Below the pieces are notes generated by a model. That model saw only the letters and a list, made by a program, of their open reading frames with translations. It made no database searches and was not told the DNA's origin. Of a stretch of DNA of 64,000 nucleotides, positions 32,876 through 41,370 are shown in pieces. The stretch spans positions 930,001 to 994,000 of the forward strand of contig CBDDAF010000003.1 in NCBI GenBank assembly GCA_965224815.1, read 5' to 3'. The position numbers were made by a program, and so were the translations under genes. The stretch is from CAYPEL01 sp036479985. GTDB taxonomy: Bacteria > Pseudomonadota > Gammaproteobacteria > DSM-19610. Numbering within the stretch: position 1 is the stretch's first letter; every line of letters starts with the position of its first letter.

Positions 32876-33902
32876 TCACTGCCCAGCCGGGTTAGCTGGC
32901 GCGGCAGCCGGTTGTGGTAAAGCCTCCCGCAAAGTTTTATCCAACTGACCAGCCCGATCCGCATTCAGTCCCCGCAATACCGATACGAGATGCATTGTTT
33001 GCCCATACTGTTCCAGCTTGATAAGCCGGACACCGGCTTCATAGTAAGCTTCTGCTGCCTTATCCCACTGACCCGCCGAATAAAAAACATTACCTAACTC
33101 ACCGTAGGGATCAGGATTCTCTGCTTGCAAGTCGATTAATGCCCGGTAGTTTTTTTCTGCATTTTCAATATCACGCTGCCAATAAGCTTCTCTTGCGCTG
33201 GAAATAAGTTGTAAAGCTTGCTGCGATGGTTCGACCACAGTATCTTCTGATTGCGCTTGAGACCCATTGGTTACTGACTGCACCTGACTGTCCGTGGTTT
33301 GCGCATCTATTTGTGCTGTCTGTTCAGGAGTTACCGGTTGCTGGACAGTTTCTGGAGAAACCATAGCGAGTTTACTATCTACTGACGCTTCACCCTCATC
33401 ACTAGCTGGCGTTGAAACATCCTCTAGCTCACGTGATTTGGCATCCGACGGCTGCTCATCAGCAATCCCTGTTTCGGATGTCAGTGGGCGATACCTGGGT
33501 TCTGTTTGAGCCACGGTATTATCTTGTTCCACATCACGGGCGTCAGAGGCTTCAGCAGTCACATCCCCTACTTCTCCGTCCGTTTGATTCTCTGCTTCGG
33601 TCTCCGCAGTTAATGGCCGGTATTGCGGTGTCTCCTCTACCGCAGACTCAGTGTTATTTTCACCAAAAATTGTCTGGCCTTGTGCCGCCGCTGATTCCTG
33701 GACTGCTGGTTTCAGAACTCGTAGTTTTATTTTCTGAAAGCTCATCAGAGCTCTGCACTGCCACCACAGCATCCTCATCTAAGGCTGCCTCATCCGCTTT
33801 GTTTCCAGGAAAGATATCTGAACGGTAATACCAGCCCAATGCCGCACCTGCTATTAATAGAATCAAAAACCCATGACTTAATATACGTCGAATAAAATTC
33901 AT
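32876..33902 (-). pseudogene. TM-anchored TPR protein, split by an apparent frameshift
   Basis: The first frame (33902-33660) has a signal anchor (MNFIRRILSHGFLILLIAG) and an acidic linker. The second frame (open from 33778 down to 32876) has a long acidic disordered region with repeated YRPLT motifs and a C-terminal TPR pair (about NAEKNYRALIDLQAENPD to AAEAYYEAGVRL). The total is 1027 nt, one base over a multiple of three, so a single indel near 33690-33745 would restore a 341-residue protein. Low complexity on both sides hides the exact place. Its ATG overlaps the ParA stop (TAATG), so translation is coupled. It may be genuine, an assembly error, or two proteins. Confidence 0.6.
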
Positions 33903-34570
33903 TAACCCACTCCTCTTTCTGGCTGTGCACTTTGAGTCGCATGATGCGGATATAAAATAAAAGCCAGATCATCGAATTCACGTGCCGCCTTGCATGAAGG
34001 CCACATTTCGAAAACCGCCAGGCCTTCACTCATTGTACGTCGATACATTGTGCGGTTACATATCCGCTGCTTGATAACTTTAATCTGCGGCAGCCCTTCC
34101 AGCGCTTCTTCTGCCTCATCAGATTCCCGCACTGAACGGTGCGTATCTGCCCGGTTAATAAAGGCGAGCACTTCTGACTCAACTGGATGGCCTAACACTG
34201 CTTTGACTTGCTGAAGAAATCGCTGCGTGGCCCAAACATCCGGTTGACTGGGCGGCACAGGAATTAACACTCTGTCAGCAACACTAATCGCGGTTTGCAT
34301 CGCCTGCATATTTGCAGCACCCACATCGATTAGAACTTCTTCCTTATGCGCCAGCAAATCCTCCGCATATATTGCATGCGTAGTTTTCACTGTAAGCCCA
34401 GGTTGATGTTGATCCTCAGTTCTGATCCGGCCTACATCTGATAACGTGCACTGAGGATCCAGATCGTAGCAAATCACATCCTGTCCATGATGCATCAGCC
34501 AGACACTCAAATTGAATACAATGGTACTTTTTCCAGAGCCACCTTTAAGGTTTGCCACTACAGTAATCAT
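33902..34570 (-). CDS. ParA/MinD-like P-loop ATPase
   Basis: 222 residues. The deviant Walker A is NLKGGSGKSTIVFN at the extreme N-terminus. YDLDPQCTLSD is the switch region and VLIDVGAANMQ the Walker B-like strand. VLIPVPPSQPDVWATQRFL and FINRADTH complete a short ParA fold. There is no partner ParB in the window, so it is more likely an orphan ATPase that positions cargo than a chromosome partition protein. It is translationally coupled to the TM/TPR gene, which could be its partner or cargo adaptor (inference). Confidence 0.87.
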   Translation of the reverse strand: MITVVANLKGGSGKSTIVFNLSVWLMHHGQDVICYDLDPQCTLSDVGRIRTEDQHQPGLTVKTTHAIYAEDLLAHKEEVLIDVGAANMQAMQTAISVADRVLIPVPPSQPDVWATQRFLQQVKAVLGHPVESEVLAFINRADTHRSVRESDEAEEALEGLPQIKVIKQRICNRTMYRRTMSEGLAVFEMWPSCKAAREFDDLAFILYPHHATQSAQPERGVG

Positions 34571-34671
34571 CGGAAATCACCTTTCTGCACCTTTCTGACT
34601 AGATGCGTAACATCATACACAAAAATGATACCTCTCTGGTCACTAACCGAAAAAGCACAGTTCTCATGGCG

Positions 34672-35460
34672 TTATCTAGCCGGCACTAATGAAGGCGATG
34701 GCATGGCATCACCTGGCGGTTGTTTGATCAATGTATAGCCTGCAGGAATTTCGAATAATGTATCGGCCTGATCACCAATTGAAATATTTTTTAGTTCACG
34801 CAAATAACCGCCGGGCATCTCTTCGCGAATTGAAATTTTCAATTCCGGGTCATACCATTGCATGGAACGCATGGTCTGACCCTGAGGATTGCTGGCCGTC
34901 ATCTCCCACTTTTCTGTTTGACGACCATTGACTGTTTCCTTACCCTGCATACGTAACTCAGTTTCAGTACCGTCGGGTAATGTTTGTTTCAGCATCATAT
35001 TGCGCTCCCTGTCAATCCAGTAGAGAGCCCGCAAATCTTTGCCATCTTTTTTCATGACCATTTCCCATTTGTCTGCGGGACGGCCATCAATGGCTTCTTC
35101 GCCTAATTTTTTACAGCTGGCATCTTTCATGCCTTGACAGGGATTTTTTGGTTTGCCTGCCTGCTGGATCAAACCTGATGCCGATCCCTGACGTTCCATA
35201 TAGCTACGCTTCGCCGGAATCAGCAATACGGCATTTTGTTTACTTGCATCATAAATCTCGACCAACTTTTGGCCATTGGCGTTGTATTCCTTACGAACAC
35301 GATTGTCGCTCACGAACATTTTTGCCTCTATGGGAGGCGTTTGGGGACCTTTCTGGTAGGCATTCGCAGAAAATTCAACGACGTTTTCACCTGCGCTTAC
35401 AACGGTCACGGTGACCGCGGCAGTCAATAGCATTAACAATGAACAAAAACATCTGTTCAT
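34672..35460 (-). CDS. Periplasmic LolA/DUF4412-like protein
   Basis: 262 residues. A signal peptide (about 1-23, ending VSAGE) is followed by beta-rich sequence with two similar halves. Each has a DGRPADKWEM or NGRQTEKWEMT motif and a YWIDRE or QWYDPE strand, as in DUF4412 and outer-membrane-lipoprotein carrier-like folds. Cysteines at about 107 and 115 could form a disulfide. The C-terminus has LFEIPAGYTLIKQP, a typical closing segment of this group. It lies between the ParA and sulfur-globule-like genes on the same strand. A lipid or lipoprotein carrier role is inferred from fold resemblance only. Confidence 0.65.
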   Translation of the reverse strand: MNRCFCSLLMLLTAAVTVTVVSAGENVVEFSANAYQKGPQTPPIEAKMFVSDNRVRKEYNANGQKLVEIYDASKQNAVLLIPAKRSYMERQGSASGLIQQAGKPKNPCQGMKDASCKKLGEEAIDGRPADKWEMVMKKDGKDLRALYWIDRERNMMLKQTLPDGTETELRMQGKETVNGRQTEKWEMTASNPQGQTMRSMQWYDPELKISIREEMPGGYLRELKNISIGDQADTLFEIPAGYTLIKQPPGDAMPSPSLVPAR

Positions 35461-35476
35461 TCATATCTCCTCATGT

Positions 35477-35510
35477 AAAAAATGTGGGCCCGTACTACAG
35501 CACGGGCCCA
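35477..35510 (-). terminator. Rho-independent terminator after the sulfur-globule-like gene
   Basis: On the minus strand, TGGGCCCGT (35510-35502 in coding sense) pairs perfectly with ACGGGCCCA across an 8-nt loop. A run of six T follows at 35482-35477. It lies just downstream of the stop at 35523. Confidence 0.9.
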
Positions 35511-35522
35511 GGCCTTACGTAC

Positions 35523-36023
35523 TTATTTATTTTCTGGTGCAGGTGGAGGCTGTTGTGGAGCCGGGGGAGGCGGCGGATATCCACCACCACCACCATAACC
35601 ATAGCCTGGAGGAGGGCCGCCGTAATAACCCTGACCACCACCCCAACCCTGGCCACCACCATAGCCACCGTAAGGATTACCACCGCCATAGCCACCACGG
35701 TTATAACCGTTACCATAACCGCGTCCGTTACCGTTACCATAACCACGTCCGTCACCGTAACCGCTACCACGGCCATTGCCACGGCCGCTGAAATTCATGC
35801 TGAAATCACCATCTCCCATCATGTCTCCCATACCGTTGCCCCAGCCATTGCCGTTGCCGTTGCCCCAACCGTTACCGTTGTTACCCCAGTTATTGCCGCC
35901 CCAAGGACCACCACCACCCCATGGACCACCACCGCCCCATGGACCCCAGGCGTTGGCTGATGACAGGGGTAATGCACAGGCACCAGCTATCACCGCTGTA
36001 AGCATTACTTTTTTAAAGTTCAT
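35523..36023 (-). CDS. Sulfur-globule-family Gly/Asn-rich secreted protein
   Basis: 166 residues. A signal peptide (about 1-25, ending SSANA) is followed by low-complexity Gly/Trp/Asn/Tyr sequence: WGPWGGGG repeats, then MGDGDFSMNFSGRG, then GYGNGNGRGYG and a Pro-rich end. The signal, the GDGDF-NFS core and the Gly/Tyr repeats match what I know of sulfur globule envelope proteins of sulfur-oxidising bacteria. GAGGT lies about 9 nt upstream of the start and a strong terminator follows, so it can be expressed alone at a high level. It is the main evidence for a sulfur-oxidising host. The assignment rests on composition and motif recall, not alignment. Confidence 0.72.
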   Translation of the reverse strand: MNFKKVMLTAVIAGACALPLSSANAWGPWGGGGPWGGGGPWGGNNWGNNGNGWGNGNGNGWGNGMGDMMGDGDFSMNFSGRGNGRGSGYGDGRGYGNGNGRGYGNGYNRGGYGGGNPYGGYGGGQGWGGGQGYYGGPPPGYGYGGGGGYPPPPPAPQQPPPAPENK

Positions 36024-36131
36024 AATCGGATACCTCTTATTGAGTTACACATACTGGCATACATAAAAATCATGCCAAGCCTTACAACATACACCGGCTT
36101 CTCGGTAAACTCGAAGCAGTGGTATGACTCC

Positions 36132-36168
36132 AAAAACAGCGGTAGCAAACACGGCTTACCACTGTTTT
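36132..36168 (-). terminator. Terminator-like hairpin downstream of the lipoprotein gene
   Basis: AAAACAG-C-GGTA pairs with TACC-A-CTGTTTT across a 12-nt loop. On the minus strand it ends in a T run. It lies about 70 nt beyond the stop at 36237. Confidence 0.6.
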
Positions 36169-36236
36169 ATAGAATGCTATTTTTTTAATGACCGTTCCAC
36201 ATTGACTTGCATCAAACACTCATTAATACCCTGTAA

Positions 36237-36857
36237 TTACCAGCCAACAGGTGGCCCAAAACCTCCCGGGAAACCAGCACCATGACCACCAGGCCAGCCT
36301 GGGTTATAGCCATAACCAGGCCTGCCACCCGGATAGTTATATCCGTAAGAATTAGGATAAGGTGGTGGTGCGTAACGCGGTACTGGTGGACGCACTTGCC
36401 CTTGAATTACTGACCTATCATTGAGAGGCCGATAATTTCCCTGTATACCTGGTGGATGACCTGAAGGTGCAGCTGCTACAGAAGGATCAGGACGATAATT
36501 CCAGGTTGGCGGTGGTCTTGACGCCGTTTGTGGCTGCTCTGGCGACCAGGGATTTGATCGCATAGATCCTGCAGTATTTTCAACCGGTGCCGGGGGTGCG
36601 TAGCGTTGTTCTGGCGCATATGCAGGTGCTGGCGCTTGTGGATTTCCAGGCGGATAAACACCGGGAGGATACGAAGCCGGAGGATATGGAGCGGGCGGTC
36701 TATCACTTTGTACCGGCTGTTGTTGAACTGCAGCACGTTCTTCAGTTTGCTCAACGACATCAACTTCCTTATCACTGCATGCTGTCAGCAGAATCATAGC
36801 GGCCAACAATAAACCTCTCCAGACTCTCAGATGCGGCATGTTCATTTCAAATATCAT
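36237..36857 (-). CDS. Pro/Tyr/Gly-rich lipoprotein
   Basis: 206 residues from ATG 36857; ATG 36845 is an alternative. The signal peptide ends in a lipobox, ILLTAC (Cys about 27), so the protein is probably lipid-anchored. The rest is low-complexity: YPPASYPPGVYPPGN, then APPPYPNSYGYNYPGG and a Gly/Pro/Trp-rich end. It lies directly upstream of the sulfur-globule-like gene. Its composition resembles that protein, and the next gene is of the same kind. A structural envelope role is inferred; no family is recognised. Confidence 0.7.
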   Translation of the reverse strand: MIFEMNMPHLRVWRGLLLAAMILLTACSDKEVDVVEQTEERAAVQQQPVQSDRPPAPYPPASYPPGVYPPGNPQAPAPAYAPEQRYAPPAPVENTAGSMRSNPWSPEQPQTASRPPPTWNYRPDPSVAAAPSGHPPGIQGNYRPLNDRSVIQGQVRPPVPRYAPPPYPNSYGYNYPGGRPGYGYNPGWPGGHGAGFPGGFGPPVGW

Positions 36858-36886
36858 AAAATTAGATTTCCCTGTAAAGCTAACGC

Positions 36887-37411
36887 CTATTGCCTAATCG
36901 GCGGCTTTGCATAACCAGTTGTCGGGCCGCCCCACGGGACAGCGTAACTTGGCGGTGGTGCCGGACGATAACCATATCCTGGTGGTCGAGCAGGCGGATA
37001 ACCATATCCTCGCGGCGGGTAATAGGCTGGCGCATATCCTCCAGATACCGCCTGAGTTGTAGGCTCTGTAGGGCGGCGTGATACTTCGGGCCTATAAGTT
37101 CCGTAATCTGGAATACTCATTGTTGGTCCAGTCATTTTCTCGGCCAGTGGACGTATAACTGATAATGCTCGATTGGCTGGCTCCATCATCCGATGGTTGA
37201 AACGTTTTTCATGATCAGGCATGCCTAGACGTGACGCATAAGGGCCAGATGGTGGAGGAACAACAACCCGTTGCATGACCACCGACGCTGATCCTCGATC
37301 ACTAACAACATCCAGCTGGGGTGCTTCAGCAATAACCAAGGTTGATATCAAGGATAGCCCAGCAACAATTGCAATTTGTTTACCGACCAACACAACTAAT
37401 TTGTTTGACAT
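36887..37411 (-). CDS. Pro/Tyr-rich secreted protein
   Basis: 174 residues from ATG 37411, chosen because GGAAGG lies about 9 nt upstream; the frame extends to 37441. An N-terminal hydrophobic signal (about 10-28, ending LVIAEA) precedes a charged middle region (about 50-110). The tail is Pro/Tyr/Gly-rich (YPPRGYGYPPARPPGYGYR). It is the second of two adjacent envelope-like low-complexity proteins and lies 37 nt from the RND stop, so it is probably in the same transcript. Confidence 0.65.
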   Translation of the reverse strand: MSNKLVVLVGKQIAIVAGLSLISTLVIAEAPQLDVVSDRGSASVVMQRVVVPPPSGPYASRLGMPDHEKRFNHRMMEPANRALSVIRPLAEKMTGPTMSIPDYGTYRPEVSRRPTEPTTQAVSGGYAPAYYPPRGYGYPPARPPGYGYRPAPPPSYAVPWGGPTTGYAKPPIRQ

Positions 37412-37447
37412 GAGTTGCTTCCTTCCACCAGACAATTTCATACGGCT

Positions 37448-40400
37448 TTATTCCGGTTCCGTACCGGGCATAAGACGTATACCCCGGCGCTTAGATTTTG
37501 TAGCCTCTGTTAACTCACCCGCATCCTTTTTGCTGCCTTTTGTTTTTCCTTTTGTTACTGCATCACCTGACACAGTTTTTTTATCTGCGACTTTTTGAGC
37601 AGTAGTTTTCTTAGTGACTTTCTTCGCGGCAGCTTTCTTTTTCGCAACTTTCTTTTTAGTCACTTTGTTAGCCACCGCATCAGTTTCACTGGAACTCTTA
37701 TTAACCGGAGCTGCAGGGGTTGGCGCAGGAGATGCAGGAGCTGGATTCGCGGGTTGTGGTGGCGTACTTCCACCCGAAGAAGCGGGTGGCGCTGGGGACG
37801 GTGGCTCAGGAGTGTTACTGCTGCCAAACATACCCAAGACCTTTTTCAATCCTTCGTTGAGCATGATAACAATTGCCCTTACGACATAGAAAGTCATCAT
37901 GGCTGCGCCAATCAACTTACTCCATAACGTCATCCACAATGGCATGCCTGGATCGGACGACACACTACTGCTGGAAACGGCTGCAGTCGCGCCAGTATTC
38001 CCTGCAGCAAGCGCCAACTCACTGCCTTCATCTGGATAAAATCTTTTTTCAGCACTGATGCATCCCATCGGGATAACAATCAACGTAAACAAGGTGGCAA
38101 CACCTGCACCAAACATCAAGGAAACTGCCATACCCTGGAATATAGGATCATTAATAATGGCAAATGCTCCGGCCATCAGAGTCAGTGAAGTAATCAGTAT
38201 TGGACGCAAGCGTGTCTGGGCTGCATTCACCGCCGCTTCTCTAATTTCTTTACCTGCGGCCACTTCAATCTTGACGAACTCAACGATCAAAATAGAAATA
38301 CGCACAATAATGCCGCCAAGCGCGATCATGCCTATCATAGAAGTAGCGGTAAATTCTGCACCCATAATCCAGTGACCAGGAACAATGCCAATCATGGTTA
38401 ACGGAATGGGCGCCATAATCAATCCCGCCAGGGCATAGTCTTTAAATTCCAGCACGATCAGTGCATAGATTAAAAGCATCGCAGCCATGAACGCACCACC
38501 CATGTCACGGAAAGTTTCATAGGTCACTGTCCATTCACCACCCCATTCAAACCCTGACACAGAATCTGTATCTGGCGGGCCTAACAAACCCATTGGCATG
38601 CCGGTAATCTGAACGCCATCTGGTGTCGTGTAATTCTCCAGCTCGTCTTCAACACCAAACATACCGTAAATTGGTGCCCCCAGACGGCCTTCCATTTCTC
38701 CTGTCACGTATTCAACACCGCGTAAATCCAGGTGATAAATAACCGGGTCTTCCTGCACTTTCACAAAGCGCCCAAGTTCACCTAGCGGCAGTGTTTTACC
38801 TTGTGAATTTCCAATCGGCAGATTACCCAAACGGGATAATTGCGAACGTACTGCAAGCGGCACTTGCAAGACGATATAGGTGGGTTCCAGCTGCGATGCA
38901 CGTTTGACATCGCCCAGCTTGTGGCCACCCATGGCCATGGTCAGATTTCGGTTAATAGCTTCAACCGAAATGCCGTTACGGATCGCCTTTTCCGTATTAA
39001 TTTCAAATCGCCAATAAGAATGTGGGTCCGTCATATAACTATCGACATCCACAATATTTTCGACTTTTTCAAATATCCCCATCATGTCACGCGCAACCTG
39101 ACGGCGTGTTTCCGGATCTGGGCCGTAAATTTCTGCTGTCACCGTTTGTAATACCGGCGGCCCTGGGGGCATTTCCACCACTTGAATACGTGCACCAAAT
39201 GCTTTGGCTATGGGTTGCAGAATGCGCCGGGCCTCGACAGAAATATCATGACTATTACGTTCCCGGTCATTTTTATCCAGCAACATAACCTGAATATCCG
39301 CCGTGTTCGGGCCTTGACGTAAATAGTAATGCCGCACCAGCCCGTTGAAATTAAAGGGGGACGCTGTACCCACATAGGTTTGCAATTCGGTTACTTCAGG
39401 AATCGAACGTAACTCCTGCGCCATCTGTTGAGTGGCATTTGCCGTGACGGGTAACGCGGTACCCTCCGGCATATTAATAACGACATTGAATTCTGGCTTG
39501 TTATCAAACGGCAGCATTTTTACCGTCACGGTCTGGGTATAGAACATGACACAGACCAAAGCTGTCAGACCGATAATACCGACCAGAAAGAATATTCCGA
39601 GCTTCCGGTTATTAATCAGCGGCATGATAATCGGCCGGTAAATTTTCCCGATAAATTCGTGACTCTTGCGCTCGCGTTCCTCAGCTTTCTCAAATGCCTT
39701 GACACTGGCTGGCCGTACTTTCATGGCAAACCAGGGTGTGAAAACAAACGCAGCCACCAGTGAGAAAAACATCGCTGTAGCACCCAACACCGGAATAGGC
39801 CGCATGTAGGGCCCCATTAGTCCGCGTACAACACCCATTGGCAACAGCGCTGAAATAATGGTTAAGGTTGCCAGTATGGTAGGGTTGCCCACTTCACGTA
39901 CGGCATCAACCGCTATATCCATAGTGGTTTTGCCCGCCTTCATCCAGCGCCGGAATATGTTCTCGACCACCACAGTCGCATCATCAACCAGGATACCGAT
40001 AGAAAAGATCAGCGCGAACAGGCTGACTCGATCGATGGTGTAATCCAGCACCATGGCTGAAAATATTGTTACCAGGATAACAATCGGGATAACGGTTACA
40101 ACAACAAAAGCGGCACGGCCACCCAGGCCGATCAAACAGAGGATCGCAACTATCGCGGTGGCCTCGAACATCGCCATTAACAATTCATTCACCTTGTCAT
40201 TGGCTGTCTTACCGTAATCGCGAGTGATACTGATGTTGACGTTATCCGGGATCAACTGCCCCTTGAGTTCGTCCAGTTTTTTCAGAATATCCTTGGAGAC
40301 GGCCACACCGTTGGTGCCTTCTTTCTTGGCCAGTGCAATGGTTACTGCCGCTTCGCCATTTCCTTTTACTGCGTCTTTATCCTGTGCCGGCCCGCTGTAA

Positions 40401-41296
40401 TAGGCCACCATCTGCTCTGTTTCCGAAGGGCCATGCTCAATAGTTGCAACATCCCGCAAATAAACCGGTGCACCGTCGCGCACACCAACAACGAGCTTCG
40501 CCAGATCCTGCGCATCGCGTAAGAATGAACCTGTGATAACCTTGAATGATCCACTTCCGGATTCAACATTACCCGCTGTCTGTTCCGAATTAGCGCTGCC
40601 AATACTGCTAGCAACCTGATCAAGCGTGATACCAAACCCATTCAGCCGTTCTGGTTTAACTTCAACTCTGATCTGTTCGCTGCGGCCACCGACAACAAAA
40701 CCTTGACCGGTGTTATGCACTTCCTGCAAACGCTGCATAACATCCAGACCCAGGGTTCGCAGTGAAGCATCATCGACACTGCCGGACCACAGAGTCACCG
40801 TCACTACCGGCACATCGTCTATACCTTTGGGTTTGACCAATGGCCTGGACACACCGGGCGGAATCATGTCCATGTTGGACTGTAATTTATCGTGAACTTT
40901 TACAATCGATGGCCCGAGTGGTTCACCGACCTTAAAGCGTACGGTAACGATAGCCTGTCCGCGCTGACTGGCAGAGTACACATGCCGCACACCTGGAATC
41001 TCATTCATGATGCGTTCCAGCGGTTCAGTTACCAGACTGGCCACCTGCTCTGACGACGCACCGGCATACTGGACAAAAATATCCACCATGGGTACTGAGA
41101 TCTGCGGATCTTCCTGACGCGGGGTAAACAACAATCCTATTAAACCAATAAACAGTGCCGTAATCATCAGCATTGGTGTTATCGGCGAGTCAATAAAGGT
41201 CTTGGCTATTCGGCCAGCGATACCCAGGTGTTCCGTATCAAGCTGATCACTATTTTCAGGATCGTTATGTTCGTTTTTGATATTTTTTTCTGACAT
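37448..41296 (-). CDS. RND-family permease with Pro-rich and H1-like lysine-rich tail
   Basis: 1282 residues, against about 1040-1080 for the family. The RND core (about 25-1095) has the N-terminal LMITALFIGLIGLL helix, two porter domains, and TM4 with SIGILVDDATVVVENIF, including the Asp pair of proton-driven pumps. A second half repeats the fold (MIGMIALGGIIVRISILIVEF). After an extra hydrophobic segment (about 1130-1160) come a Pro/Ser-rich linker and about 75 residues of Lys/Ala repeats (KKKVAKKKAAAKKVTKK). These resemble histone H1 or bacterial H1-like tails. The partner fusion protein lies immediately upstream, and no outer-membrane factor is in the window. The substrate is unknown. Confidence 0.9.
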   Translation of the reverse strand: MSEKNIKNEHNDPENSDQLDTEHLGIAGRIAKTFIDSPITPMLMITALFIGLIGLLFTPRQEDPQISVPMVDIFVQYAGASSEQVASLVTEPLERIMNEIPGVRHVYSASQRGQAIVTVRFKVGEPLGPSIVKVHDKLQSNMDMIPPGVSRPLVKPKGIDDVPVVTVTLWSGSVDDASLRTLGLDVMQRLQEVHNTGQGFVVGGRSEQIRVEVKPERLNGFGITLDQVASSIGSANSEQTAGNVESGSGSFKVITGSFLRDAQDLAKLVVGVRDGAPVYLRDVATIEHGPSETEQMVAYYSGPAQDKDAVKGNGEAAVTIALAKKEGTNGVAVSKDILKKLDELKGQLIPDNVNISITRDYGKTANDKVNELLMAMFEATAIVAILCLIGLGGRAAFVVVTVIPIVILVTIFSAMVLDYTIDRVSLFALIFSIGILVDDATVVVENIFRRWMKAGKTTMDIAVDAVREVGNPTILATLTIISALLPMGVVRGLMGPYMRPIPVLGATAMFFSLVAAFVFTPWFAMKVRPASVKAFEKAEERERKSHEFIGKIYRPIIMPLINNRKLGIFFLVGIIGLTALVCVMFYTQTVTVKMLPFDNKPEFNVVINMPEGTALPVTANATQQMAQELRSIPEVTELQTYVGTASPFNFNGLVRHYYLRQGPNTADIQVMLLDKNDRERNSHDISVEARRILQPIAKAFGARIQVVEMPPGPPVLQTVTAEIYGPDPETRRQVARDMMGIFEKVENIVDVDSYMTDPHSYWRFEINTEKAIRNGISVEAINRNLTMAMGGHKLGDVKRASQLEPTYIVLQVPLAVRSQLSRLGNLPIGNSQGKTLPLGELGRFVKVQEDPVIYHLDLRGVEYVTGEMEGRLGAPIYGMFGVEDELENYTTPDGVQITGMPMGLLGPPDTDSVSGFEWGGEWTVTYETFRDMGGAFMAAMLLIYALIVLEFKDYALAGLIMAPIPLTMIGIVPGHWIMGAEFTATSMIGMIALGGIIVRISILIVEFVKIEVAAGKEIREAAVNAAQTRLRPILITSLTLMAGAFAIINDPIFQGMAVSLMFGAGVATLFTLIVIPMGCISAEKRFYPDEGSELALAAGNTGATAAVSSSSVSSDPGMPLWMTLWSKLIGAAMMTFYVVRAIVIMLNEGLKKVLGMFGSSNTPEPPSPAPPASSGGSTPPQPANPAPASPAPTPAAPVNKSSSETDAVANKVTKKKVAKKKAAAKKVTKKTTAQKVADKKTVSGDAVTKGKTKGSKKDAGELTEATKSKRRGIRLMPGTEPE

Positions 41297-41370
41297 GACT
41301 CAGACCGGCCTCATTCCAATACCGTTTAATTTAATTCTGCTTTAGCAACACAGGGATTCACGAGGTCGGC

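Noticed and set aside
35411..35960. His- and Thr-rich plus-strand reading frames
   Set aside because: They are antisense shadows of the Gly-rich sulfur-globule-like gene, which has a signal peptide, ribosome site and terminator.
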